Assembly (NCBI RefSeq): GCF_003628755.1
Contig: NZ_CP029256.1
Span: forward strand, 2,685,585-2,749,584
Direction: 5' to 3'
Length of the DNA stretch: 64,000 bases
From: Christensenella minuta
GTDB taxonomy: Bacteria; Bacillota; Clostridia; Christensenellales; Christensenellaceae
The position numbers and the translations under genes are program-made. Shown piece by piece: positions 1 to 6,567 of the stretch. How positions within the stretch are numbered: the first letter of the stretch is position 1; each line of letters begins with the position of its first letter. Under the pieces are notes generated by a model, which had not been told where the DNA came from, did not search any database, and saw only the letters and a program-made list of their open reading frames with translations.

Positions 1-300
1 TACATCTTCCGGAGTTGCCTTTTGTGAGAGGGAGAAAAGCATCCGTTTATCTGGATTGTCCTTGATATCCTGTAATAGTTGTATCATTTCATCGTCGGTT
101 TCTTTTGGTTCTCGGCCCAAGAGATAATCTATTGATACGGAAAAATAATCAGCGATTTTTTCCAATATTTCAGACCTTGGGGTATAACCGTTCTGCTTCC
201 AATTCGTAATACTAGCCTTGCTTATACCCATTTCAAATGCGGCCTTGCTAGGGGAAATTCCTTTAATTTTGCAAAGCTCAGCAAATCGCTCATAGAACAC
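1..300 (-). CDS. XRE-family prophage repressor (N-terminal part, runs off window)
   Basis: Leftward frame from a GTG at 298-300, preceded on its strand by AAGGATGTGA, reads MFYERFAELCKIKGISPSKA and stays open to the window edge (about 100 residues visible). Residues about 5-60 form a helix-turn-helix of the Cro/C1 type (AAFEMGISKASITNWKQNG), then the usual DYFSVSIDYLLG segment that ends this fold. It is divergent from a run of rightward early phage genes, the classic position of a lysogeny repressor controlling a two-way operator. The C-terminal part, and any integrase beyond it, lie outside the window. Family assignment is firm; the role as the prophage master repressor is inferred from position. 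Confidence 0.85.
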   Translation of the reverse strand, partial: MFYERFAELCKIKGISPSKAAFEMGISKASITNWKQNGYTPRSEILEKIADYFSVSIDYLLGREPKETDDEMIQLLQDIKDNPDKRMLFSLSQKATPEDV

Positions 301-491
301 TCAGATCACATCCTTAAAAAAGTTCATAAAAATTTACCTAATACGCTTGACAAGTTCATAAACATGTAATATTATGGTGTAAAAGTAAATGAACATGAAC
401 CAATATCGCGTATAAGTTTATATTCTTGCAATTTATTATATTGAATTAGTTCATGGAAGTCAACTATTATTCTAAAAAAGGAGGGGAAGAT
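301..491. promoter_or_regulatory. Prophage early promoter and repressor operator region
   Basis: A rightward sigma-70 promoter is visible: TTGACA at 347-352, 17 bp, TATTAT at 370-375. AGTTCATAAA occurs twice (321-330 and 353-362), the second inside the promoter spacer. Further GTTCAT/ATGAAC half-sites occur near 390-400 (GAACATGAAC) and 451-456. Such repeated half-sites between divergent repressor and early genes are expected operators for the XRE repressor. No gene is seen in this stretch. Confidence 0.65.
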
Positions 492-689
492 ATGATTCAA
501 GCATGGACGGCTGATGTTGTAGCGCGTATGCACATGGCAAAAATACAGAAAAAGCAACTTGCACGAGAAGCGGGTTATACACCTGAATATCTCGGGATGA
601 TTCTCGGTGGAAAGTGAGATACCAAGAAAGCAAAGGCTAATATACTCATAGCTCTGGAACGTCTTGAAGGGCAAGCAGACCAAAAATAA
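492..689 (+). pseudogene. Cro-like small HTH phage protein interrupted by an in-frame TGA
   Basis: After a strong AAAGGAGG site the ATG at 492 opens a 41-codon frame (MIQAWTADVVARMHMAKIQK...LGMILGGK) that meets TGA at 615-617 and then stays open in the same frame for 23 more codons (DTKKAKANILIALERLEGQ...) to TAA at 687-689. Read through, it is a 65-residue protein of a common phage family in which an Arg usually follows GK, so CGA to TGA is the simplest explanation. It is the first gene of the rightward early operon, where a Cro-like regulator is expected. A 41-residue truncated product or stop-codon readthrough are alternatives. Confidence 0.65.
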
Positions 690-730
690 CCACCACTACA
701 AAAAATTTATGAAAGAATGGAGAAAGAAAG

Positions 731-952
731 ATGACTAAAAAAGAATTTCTAGCAGAATTAAGAAATTACGGGATCAAGGGATTAAAGGCAAGAAGAACCG
801 CAAAGCAAATGTATGCCCTGCATGGTTCATACGACAATGCTTTTGCATCAATAAATGGTATGCAGAGGGGACTTCAGGGCGCTTTCACAGGATTAACAAA
901 GGCAATTAACATGATGGCAAAATCTATCGGCGGAGATATGGAGGAATGGTAA
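731..952 (+). CDS. Small early phage protein, unknown function
   Basis: 73 residues, basic N-terminal half and a hydrophobic-amphipathic C-terminal half (INGMQRGLQGAFTGLTKAIN). The start has AGAAAGAAAG upstream. Its TAA overlaps the ATG of the next gene (TAATG), so translation is probably coupled. I recognise no domain. It sits in the early operon before the replication genes. Confidence 0.6.
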   Translation: MTKKEFLAELRNYGIKGLKARRTAKQMYALHGSYDNAFASINGMQRGLQGAFTGLTKAINMMAKSIGGDMEEW

Positions 953-1203
953 TGAAAAAATTCAAACTTTTAAGACTGAAAATGTACGATCAGGACATTA
1001 CACAAGAGGATATTGCGCAGCATATTGCCAATGTTCTGAACAACACTTGCTCAATATCTCATATCAGCGATCTATTTAACGGGCGCAGTTCATGGCGCAT
1101 GGATGAAGCGTATGCCGTCCTTGACCTGCTCAAGGTTCCACATAGTGAGCTTCATAAGTACTTCCCTAAAGATGGGGAAAGGTCTTGCTTTGTGCAAATA
1201 TAG
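952..1203 (+). CDS. Small early phage protein, HTH-like
   Basis: The start at 952 (MKKFKLLRLKMYDQ) is preferred over an ATG six bases earlier because GAGGAA lies 8 bases upstream of it. 83 residues. The order DITQEDIAQHIANVLNNTC, SISHISDLFNGRSSW, RMDEAYAVLDLL looks like a four-helix Cro/C1-type DNA-binding fold in which a conserved start-at-serine recognition helix is followed by a second helix. It may be a second early regulator. The fold is inferred by eye. Confidence 0.6.
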   Translation: MKKFKLLRLKMYDQDITQEDIAQHIANVLNNTCSISHISDLFNGRSSWRMDEAYAVLDLLKVPHSELHKYFPKDGERSCFVQI

Positions 1204-1212
1204 GAGGCAGAT

Positions 1213-1545
1213 ATGGGAAACGTAGTACCGTTCATTCAGAAACCGGAAATATTGCGGTTCAAGAATTTTGCACTGCCGGAAGTCGCAATGAAGATTGTCT
1301 TTGTATTTGAAGGGCACGCAAAGTACTGTGAGCAGGCTGGAGAACTTGAGGACGCAGGATATTATCGAAAACTTGCCCAGGACATCATGGAGCATGGAAC
1401 CGACCCTTACATCAACGAAATATGCGACTACATATCAGACATATTTTGGTCGGTAGACGGCATGCCGTCGCAATATCTGGGTGAAAAGGATATAAGATTT
1501 CTTCAAGCTGTATGCGAATATCGGGAAGGAGAGATCGAGCAATGA
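1213..1545 (+). CDS. Early phage protein, unknown function
   Basis: 110 residues, start ATG 1213 after an AGGAGG site. Acidic, no signal peptide or membrane segment. No domain recognised. The last codons overlap the ATG of the following gene (ATGA), so the two are probably translationally coupled within the early operon. Confidence 0.6.
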   Translation: MGNVVPFIQKPEILRFKNFALPEVAMKIVFVFEGHAKYCEQAGELEDAGYYRKLAQDIMEHGTDPYINEICDYISDIFWSVDGMPSQYLGEKDIRFLQAVCEYREGEIEQ

Positions 1546-1880
1546 CAAGAGAAGAAAAGAATTTTATACAGTGGTTGTATTGGATTGGAAAAAATGTACG
1601 CAGAAAAGGCCTTCCGTACTTCAAAAATGGTACAAGGGTAACGGTAGATCAATACTACTCAATGCTCAGGAAGGTTATGCGCGAAAAAGAGGAACAGGAT
1701 CGTATGCTTACTGACAAGGAAACTGAAATATTCTTTGGCGAGATCGGGGAAAAGAGTTTCCGCGCGGGATATTACGGACATATGCCCTATGAAATCAAAT
1801 CTAAGTGGCAAAAGAAAAGATCGCTGCGCCAACAACGATCAATTCAGAAAGACACTCTATCTACGCCTATTTTACCATAG
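1542..1880 (+). CDS. Early phage protein, unknown function (basic)
   Basis: 112 residues from ATG 1542, which overlaps the preceding stop and follows GGAAGGAGAG. Very basic C-terminal third (KSKWQKKRSLRQQRS), which suggests nucleic-acid contact, but I recognise no family. An overlapping frame (about 1735-1974) on the same strand is treated as a shadow because the gene below has its own ribosome site. Confidence 0.55.
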   Translation: MTREEKNFIQWLYWIGKNVRRKGLPYFKNGTRVTVDQYYSMLRKVMREKEEQDRMLTDKETEIFFGEIGEKSFRAGYYGHMPYEIKSKWQKKRSLRQQRSIQKDTLSTPILP

Positions 1881-1899
1881 GCGGAAAGGAAAAAGCAAG

Positions 1900-1974
1900 A
1901 TGATTAATTTATTCAATATAATGGATTCTGTTAAACAGGAGAAAATAGCGCTTGAAAAGCAACAAGCATATTGA
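1900..1974 (+). CDS. 24-residue early phage peptide
   Basis: ATG 1900 follows GGCGGAAAGGAAAAAGC and encodes 24 residues (MINLFNIMDSVKQEKIALEK...) ending at TGA 1972-1974, which overlaps the ATG of the next gene. Coupled overlaps on both sides support a real gene, although it is very short. Confidence 0.4.
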   Translation: MINLFNIMDSVKQEKIALEKQQAY

Positions 1975-2159
1975 TGGCCGTCCACGATGCAGCACATCAT
2001 TCACCAAATAATCCCAAATGTTACGAAGGGGCTATCTACGCAGCAGAGGATATAGTCAGTAATACAGTAGTAATGTTGGAAGTGTTGAAAGATGGCATAT
2101 CCAATCATTTACAAGCAGAGCGCAAGAATATCACAAACGAGAAAGGCGGTACAAAGTGA
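1974..2159 (+). CDS. Small early phage protein, unknown function
   Basis: 61 residues from ATG 1974 (TGATG overlap with the preceding stop; a TTG one codon earlier is also possible). Reads MAVHDAAHHSPNNPKCYEGA. The stop overlaps the GTG of the next gene (GTGA). No family recognised. Confidence 0.5.
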   Translation: MAVHDAAHHSPNNPKCYEGAIYAAEDIVSNTVVMLEVLKDGISNHLQAERKNITNEKGGTK

Positions 2160-2383
2160 AAGATTATGAAGATATGACGCTTGAAGAACTGATCTATGAA
2201 TATGAAAAATTCGTAGGAAGGCAAACGACAAAAGCAGAAAGAGTGCTTCTGGCAATGATGCATACAGAGATAATAGATGCATACAAAAGAGGGTTTGTGG
2301 CAGGGACGATGAACGGCGCTGGATTGCCCGTAACACCGCCTGCGGGCGTGCATTCGACTAGGGAGGCGGCTCGAAATGAATAA
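2156..2383 (+). CDS. Small early phage protein, unknown function
   Basis: 75 residues starting at GTG 2156 with GAAAGGCGG upstream. Starts with an acidic helix (DYEDMTLEELIYEYEKFVGR) typical of many small siphovirus early proteins. C-terminal part is proline/glycine-rich (GLPVTPPAGV). The end overlaps the next gene by 8 bases. Function unknown. Confidence 0.55.
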   Translation: MKDYEDMTLEELIYEYEKFVGRQTTKAERVLLAMMHTEIIDAYKRGFVAGTMNGAGLPVTPPAGVHSTREAARNE

Positions 2384-2624
2384 ATACGAGATATGCGGGA
2401 AAGAATATCCAATAATCGGCCGCTTTGATGCAGTGTCGCCGGATGGTGTTGTAGCTTCGAATATACCGCTTTTAGATATCCCCATGATGACGGATTATCA
2501 ATGGCAACGGAATTGTTTAAAGCGCCGGATTGAACATCCAGAGTATTACGAAGTAATAGAGGACGTGCCCGCCACAATTGCACGTTTAGAAAAATGGCTT
2601 AATGAGCACAAAAAGAGGGATTAA
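2376..2624 (+). CDS. Small early phage protein, unknown function
   Basis: 82 residues from ATG 2376 with GGGAGGCGG upstream. Reads MNKYEICGKEYPIIGRFDAV; the C-terminal half is a basic/acidic helix (TIARLEKWLNEHKKRD). Phage origin is inferred only from the tight packing between early genes and the replication protein. Function unknown. Confidence 0.55.
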   Translation: MNKYEICGKEYPIIGRFDAVSPDGVVASNIPLLDIPMMTDYQWQRNCLKRRIEHPEYYEVIEDVPATIARLEKWLNEHKKRD

Positions 2625-2626
2625 TT

Positions 2627-3369
2627 GTGACATCTGGCGGTTTTATAAAACTTCATAGAGAAATGCTTGATAAGGCTATTTGGCGGGAATCAACCGCCGA
2701 ACAAAAAGTGATTCTTGTTACGCTGCTTATGATGGCCAATCATGCTGAAAATGAATGGGAATGGGGCGGGGAAAAATTCAAGGCTAAGCCAGGCCAATTC
2801 GTGACGAGCGAGGCCTCTATTGTGGAAAAATGCGGGAATGGGGTTAAGAGGCAAAGTGTAAGAACTGCGTTAAAAAAATTTGAAAAATATGAATTTCTGA
2901 CCCGCGAAGCAACCAAGAGAAATTCGCTCATAACCATTATAAATTGGGAAAAATATCAGGGTTCTAAAAGAAAGACTAACCAACGGGCTAACCAAGAACT
3001 AACCAAGAGCCAACCAACAGCTAACCAAGAGCTAACCACTAACAAGAATGAAAAGAATGATAAGAATATAAAGAGAGGGGGGGCTTTGACCCCGAGCCCC
3101 TCCTCATGGAAAAGGGATTCAGTCCAAAGATCGATGAGGCCATCAGAGAGTGGTGGAGGTACAAGAGTGAAAGAAAAGAGGCATACAAAGAAACGGGCTG
3201 GAAAAAACTTTTGTCTCAATTCCAGAATAAAATTAATGTCTATGGGGAACAGGCTTTGGTTGAAGCACTGGACAGGGCGATCTCTTCAGGGTGGAAGGGA
3301 TGGGATTTTCAAAGTAGCTTTACAAAATTGGCACAGGAAGATTCAGGGGAACACTACGAGGAGTTTTAG
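2627..3369 (+). pseudogene. DnaD/DnaB-loader-like replication protein, split by a frameshift at a G7 run
   Basis: GTG 2627 opens a frame whose first ~115 residues (GGFIKLHREMLDKAIWRES, then QFVTSEASIVEKCG and a winged-helix region ending TIINWEKYQG) are the N-terminal domain of phage replication-initiation proteins. A polar linker of Asn/Gln/Lys repeats follows. The expected C-terminal domain (MEKGFSPKIDEAIREWWRYK ... WDFQSSFTKLAQED) is present but in the -1 frame, from about 3076 to 3369. The two frames meet at seven Gs (3077-3083); one extra G would restore a single protein of about 247 residues. In the initial frame the ORF runs on to 3391 with an unrelated basic tail. Immediately upstream of the helicase gene, so the probable role is helicase loading at the phage origin. 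Confidence 0.7.
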
Positions 3370-3372
3370 GCA

Positions 3373-4728
3373 ATGGAAGAATTGGAACTAATCCCGCAGG
3401 ATATTGAAGCGGAGCGGAGCGTAATAGGGGCCGCGCTGCTGCGCCCGGAGTGTGCCTTTGAAGTGCTGTCAAGCTTGCAGAAGGATGATTTTTCAAGCAT
3501 CGTGCATATGCATGTCTATGAAGCGATGGAGAAGCTTGCAAAAGAGGGAATCACGCCGGATATTGTAACGGTCAATAGCAGGCTTGAAGCCCTGCATTTG
3601 GCAACGCCCGGAACCATCGAGTATTTAAGCGGGCTTACAGTCGAGACCATAACGACGAAAAATATTAAAAGCCACATCGACATTATCCGGGAGAAATCAA
3701 AGCGGCGGCGGCTGAAAGAAATTTGCGCAAGGGCAATCTCGGAAACGTCTGATCCGGAAAATGATATTGACGACATAGCAAACGGACTGTGTAACGCTAT
3801 CTATGATCTTGACCGGCGCAAGTCGGATGTAAAGCCGCTGAAAACGGCATATCAGGAAGCGTACGCCGAGATCGTGGAAGCGGTAGAAGCCAAAAAGGAA
3901 GGGAAGTTGCTTGGCATACAGACAGGGTTTCCAAGGCTTGACAAACGGCTTGCAGGACTGAAAAAGGGGGAATTGATCGTAATAGGCGCACGGTCCAGCA
4001 TGGGGAAAACCTCTTTTGCTATGAACATAGCGGATCACGTAAAGAAAGATCACAAGGTGCTGTACTTCTCGCTCGAAATGGTTCCATCCCAGTTGGCGTT
4101 ACGGCTCATGGCGGGGGACGCGAAAATCTCAATGCAAGACCTTAGAACCGGAGACATAGGCGGCAAGGAAATAGCGCGGCTTGGAACGGCGATACAGGGC
4201 GTGAATGGGAATATGTTTATCAGTGACAACTTCAAGCAAAGCACAACGGATATCATGGCGCTGTCTCAAAAGGTGCGCAGAGAATACGGGCTTGATCTAG
4301 TGATTATAGACTATTTGCAGCTTATCACACGCACAGAGTTTAAGGACAACGAAGTGCAGGCGCTTGACGCGATCACACGGCAGCTAAAAGTTATTGCCGG
4401 AGAATTGGAGGTACCCGTTATCCTCCTTAGCCAATTATCGCGGGAGGCTGATAAAGGCAACAAGGGCGGCCAGCGCGGGAGAGTACCGGAATTGTCAGAA
4501 CTGCGCGGGAGCGGAGCCATCGAGCAAAACGCAGATGTGGTGCTGTTGCTCCATAAGCAATCACGTGACAGCACGGAAGCCAAGTTGATTGTCGCCAAGC
4601 AGCGCAACGGTGCAACGGGCATAATGGGGCTGCACTGGAACGGCGAAACTACACGGTTTACAGAAGAAGACTCGATACACAAATATTACGGCAAAACACC
4701 GTTTGACAAACAGGAGGTAGAGTATTGA
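3373..4728 (+). CDS. dnaB: Replicative DNA helicase, DnaB family
   Basis: 451 residues, a normal length for DnaB. Residues ~5-105 are the N-terminal interaction domain (PQDIEAERSVIGAALL); ~175-440 are the RecA-like ATPase, with Walker A GARSSMGKT at 205-213, Walker B LVIIDYLQL near 310, and the LSQLSREAD and DVVLLLHKQ motifs further on. It unwinds phage DNA 5'-3' as a hexamer and recruits primase. ATG 3373 has GAGGAG nine bases upstream. It follows the replication-initiation protein, forming the replication module. It is phage-borne rather than the host gene, judging by its place. Confidence 0.93.
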   Translation: MEELELIPQDIEAERSVIGAALLRPECAFEVLSSLQKDDFSSIVHMHVYEAMEKLAKEGITPDIVTVNSRLEALHLATPGTIEYLSGLTVETITTKNIKSHIDIIREKSKRRRLKEICARAISETSDPENDIDDIANGLCNAIYDLDRRKSDVKPLKTAYQEAYAEIVEAVEAKKEGKLLGIQTGFPRLDKRLAGLKKGELIVIGARSSMGKTSFAMNIADHVKKDHKVLYFSLEMVPSQLALRLMAGDAKISMQDLRTGDIGGKEIARLGTAIQGVNGNMFISDNFKQSTTDIMALSQKVRREYGLDLVIIDYLQLITRTEFKDNEVQALDAITRQLKVIAGELEVPVILLSQLSREADKGNKGGQRGRVPELSELRGSGAIEQNADVVLLLHKQSRDSTEAKLIVAKQRNGATGIMGLHWNGETTRFTEEDSIHKYYGKTPFDKQEVEY

Positions 4729-4895
4729 TAACGCCATGCATGATACTGGAGGCACAAAAGAGGCTTAATCGGATCACGAGAGCCAAACCATACAAATACG
4801 CCATGCGGCAGTGTGGACAGGAAAGGCGGAGGTTCATCAGGGCGGCGCTGATGGCTAAGCTGCTAAACGATATTTATGACGAGTGGAGCGCATAA
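4725..4895 (+). CDS. Small basic phage protein, unknown function
   Basis: 56 residues, starting at TTG 4725, which overlaps the dnaB stop (TTGA) and lies 8 bases after AGGAGG. Highly basic (QKRLNRITRAKPYKYAMRQC, RRRFIRAALMAKLL), so nucleic-acid binding is likely. No family recognised. The non-ATG start is chosen because of the ribosome site and the coupled overlap. Confidence 0.5.
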   Translation: MITPCMILEAQKRLNRITRAKPYKYAMRQCGQERRRFIRAALMAKLLNDIYDEWSA

Positions 4896-4896
4896 T

Positions 4897-5337
4897 ATGA
4901 CGATACGCGAAAAGCTGGAGCAATACAGGGCGCTTGTGGTAGAAGTGCGCAACCTGGAACAACGGATCAGCGATATGCAAACACAGAAAGTGTCTTCCTG
5001 CGATATAGTAAAAATGTCGTCGCCTGAATTTCCTTTTACGGAGCACAGCAGTAAGGTGATAGGGCATGCCATAGATAAGACAACGCTTCAAAAGGTTGTG
5101 GGCATCTATAAAGACCGGCTTGAAAAGGCAATGGCTATGATGCTGGAAGTAGAAACGTTCATCTCATCCGTAGAAGACAGCGAGATGCGGGAGCTTTTGC
5201 GGCTGCGGTATATAGAGGGCTTGCCGTGGTGGAAAATACCCATGCGATTGGAAATGGCTGGTGATGGAACTTGGCAATGCAAAAAAGTTTATGGATTTTT
5301 GCAAAATTTTGAAAATCGTCAAGAAAATCAAGGTTGA
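4897..5337 (+). CDS. ArpU/RinA-like phage late-gene regulator (DUF1492-type)
   Basis: 147 residues from ATG 4897. Residues ~5-85 form a long coiled-coil (REKLEQYRALVVEVRNLEQR), and the C-terminal ~50 residues resemble sigma-70 region 4 (EMRELLRLRYIEGLPWWKIP followed by a second helix containing GTWQCKKVY). This architecture and its position directly before the terminase block are typical of the regulators that switch on phage packaging and structural genes. A hairpin terminator follows at 5371. Family call is by pattern; target promoters are not identified. Confidence 0.7.
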   Translation: MTIREKLEQYRALVVEVRNLEQRISDMQTQKVSSCDIVKMSSPEFPFTEHSSKVIGHAIDKTTLQKVVGIYKDRLEKAMAMMLEVETFISSVEDSEMRELLRLRYIEGLPWWKIPMRLEMAGDGTWQCKKVYGFLQNFENRQENQG

Positions 5338-5370
5338 TCCGTGGTAAAATGCTATTAGTGAAAAGTAGCT

Positions 5371-5401
5371 AAACGTCATCCTGATGGGTGGCGTTTTTGT
5401 T
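5371..5401 (+). terminator. Intrinsic terminator after the early operon
   Basis: AAACGTCATCC (5371-5381), loop TGAT, GGGTGGCGTTT (5386-5396) form an 11-bp stem with a few G.U pairs, followed by a T-rich run. It separates the late regulator from the non-coding region that starts three bases later. Confidence 0.75.
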
Positions 5402-5403
5402 TT

Positions 5404-5484
5404 GGGGATGTGAATGGTTTCGACGCGATGTAAGCCCGAAGCGGATATTCGCGGACACGAGTTCAATTCTCGTCATCTCCACCA
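5404..5484 (+). ncRNA. Miniature tmRNA-like / tRNA-like RNA with no tag-coding part
   Basis: GGGGATG (5404-5410) pairs with CATCTCC (5474-5480) in a 7-bp acceptor stem, with a G.U at the third pair, the alanine identity element of tmRNA and tRNA-Ala. Discriminator A and an encoded CCA follow (5481-5484). The 5' strand continues TGAATGGTTTCGACG, matching the conserved 5' end of tmRNA. ACGAG/CTCGT around TTCAATT (5457-5473) is a T arm. CGCGA (5424-5428) can pair with TCGCG (5449-5453) as a shortened P2-like helix. A normal tmRNA is about 350 nt and carries a tag reading frame and pseudoknots between the two halves; here only about 30 nt separate them. It is not a canonical tRNA, having no D arm or anticodon arm of normal form. 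Function is unknown. Confidence 0.7.
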
Positions 5485-5866
5485 GTGCCAGTGCGTGGGT
5501 AGGCATGGAAACGCACGAAAATCCGCGAATAAAATGCAGTGAACCGTATGCCTGCGGAGAATTGCGCGGGGGCGGGCTGGAGCGGACTGGCTAGAGATCA
5601 GCGGCCCCTTTTATAAGATTCCATGCGGAGAGGTCAATAAAGTCACGTGAAAGCGGGTAGGCGCATACCGGTATAATCAGGCGGCATTTGGGAAGCCGTC
5701 GAGTGCCAACGGGAATAGCCGTGCGCCCAAGCTGGCTGATACCCGAAAAAACCAAGCCGTAGGTTTCCTGCACAGATAAGAGCAGGTTTTAGAGCGGAAT
5801 AGGATTAAATGATTGCCGCTTGCCCGCAGCGACATATAAATAGCGGGCTTGAAACAAAAAGGCCAT
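5485..5866 (+). ncRNA. Candidate structured non-coding RNA or packaging-site region
   Basis: About 380 bp, GC-rich, no convincing protein frame, dense in complementary segments: GTGCGT/ACGCAC (5491-5496, 5511-5516); TGCAG/CTGCG (5535-5539, 5552-5556); GGGGC with inner GCTG pairing to CAGC and GCCCC, followed by TTTT (5569-5612); CCTGC/GCAGG then TTTT (5767-5790); GCCCGC/GCGGGC (5822-5848). TCCGCGAAT at 5522-5530 is an exact 9-nt complement of 5447-5455 in the tmRNA-like RNA. Perfect palindromes TCACGTGA (5643-5650) and ATACCGGTAT (5665-5674) also occur, and could be a terminase recognition site. Either a large phage RNA (compare GOLLD and ROOL classes) or a packaging site would fit; I cannot decide. 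Confidence 0.45.
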
Positions 5867-5867
5867 G

Positions 5868-5891
5868 AAAGACTCCTGATGGGGTCTTTTT
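5868..5891 (+). terminator. Terminator-like hairpin before the packaging genes
   Basis: AAAGACTCC (5868-5876), TGAT loop, GGGGTCTTT (5881-5889), then TT. The sequence TCCTGATGGG is shared with the terminator at 5371-5401, so the non-coding region is bracketed by two hairpins of the same design. Confidence 0.6.
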
Positions 5892-5914
5892 GGTTTACCA
5901 AAAGGGATGGAGAT

Positions 5915-6088
5915 ATGGACAAATACAATCCTGAGCATTATTTGGATTTGACCGCCGCGATTGCGGTAAGCCGGGCAGACAGAAGGAGTAAGCCTAAAAT
6001 GAAACATACAAGACATAGCTATCGCATTGGCGACCTGTATAGATTCGCATGGGTAAACGGGAGGTTAACGTTGTGGCGGCTAAGCTAA
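5915..6088 (+). CDS. Small conserved-type phage protein before terminase
   Basis: 57 residues from ATG 5915 with GGGATGGAG upstream (MDKYNPEHYLDLTAAIAVSR). The pattern (short N-terminal DPTA-like motif, basic middle, C-terminal beta-like GDLYRFAWVNGRLTLW) recalls small proteins commonly placed just before the small terminase gene in Firmicutes siphophages. Overlaps the terminase start by 16 bases. Function unknown. Confidence 0.55.
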   Translation: MDKYNPEHYLDLTAAIAVSRADRRSKPKMKHTRHSYRIGDLYRFAWVNGRLTLWRLS

Positions 6089-6567
6089 CGCCGAGGCAAA
6101 AAGCATTTGCGGAATTTTACATTCAGCTAGGCAACGCTACGGAAGCGGCGAAGCGCGCGGGGTATTCAGAGAAAACAGCAAATAGAATTGGCGCAGAAAA
6201 CTTGACAAAACCTGTTATACGTGAATACGTCGATAAAGTGCAGTCAGAAATATCCTCAAGCCGCATAGCAGACGCGCGAGAAGTGCAAGAAACATTAACG
6301 CGCATATTGCGTAGGGAAGAAACCGAAAGTGTTGTAATCGTCTGCAAGACCCGTAAAAGCTCGTATGACAAAGCGGGGAAACGAAAGACGGAAGAAAAAG
6401 AAACCCCGGAGATCGTGCGGATTCCAGCAAAGATCAGCGACGTGAATAAAGCCGCTGAACTGCTGGGGAAGGTTCATGGTCTATATACCGATAAGGTTGA
6501 TCTTTCGGGCGGCGTGGATTTGAGGATACAGGTAGACTATGGCAACGATCAAGGTTCAAGCGAATAA
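6073..6567 (+). CDS. terS: Terminase small subunit
   Basis: 164 residues from GTG 6073, which has GGGAGG at the right distance; an in-frame ATG 24 bases upstream lacks one. Residues ~5-60 are the Terminase_2 HTH domain (LTPRQKAFAEFYIQLGNATE, AAKRAGYSEKTANRIGAENL), which recognises the packaging site. A basic/acidic central region and a C-terminal portion (KISDVNKAAELLGKVHGLYT) complete the family pattern. It overlaps the large subunit by 29 bases, and the two form the packaging motor with the portal. Confidence 0.88.
   Translation: MAAKLTPRQKAFAEFYIQLGNATEAAKRAGYSEKTANRIGAENLTKPVIREYVDKVQSEISSSRIADAREVQETLTRILRREETESVVIVCKTRKSSYDKAGKRKTEEKETPEIVRIPAKISDVNKAAELLGKVHGLYTDKVDLSGGVDLRIQVDYGNDQGSSE

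Noticed and set aside
5404-5484. Ordinary tRNA or full tmRNA
   Set aside because: No D arm or anticodon arm of normal form, and no tag-encoding part or pseudoknots between the 5' and 3' halves.
5388-5594. Short protein frame across the tmRNA-like RNA
   Set aside because: No ribosome site; the DNA is better explained by the conserved RNA pairing.
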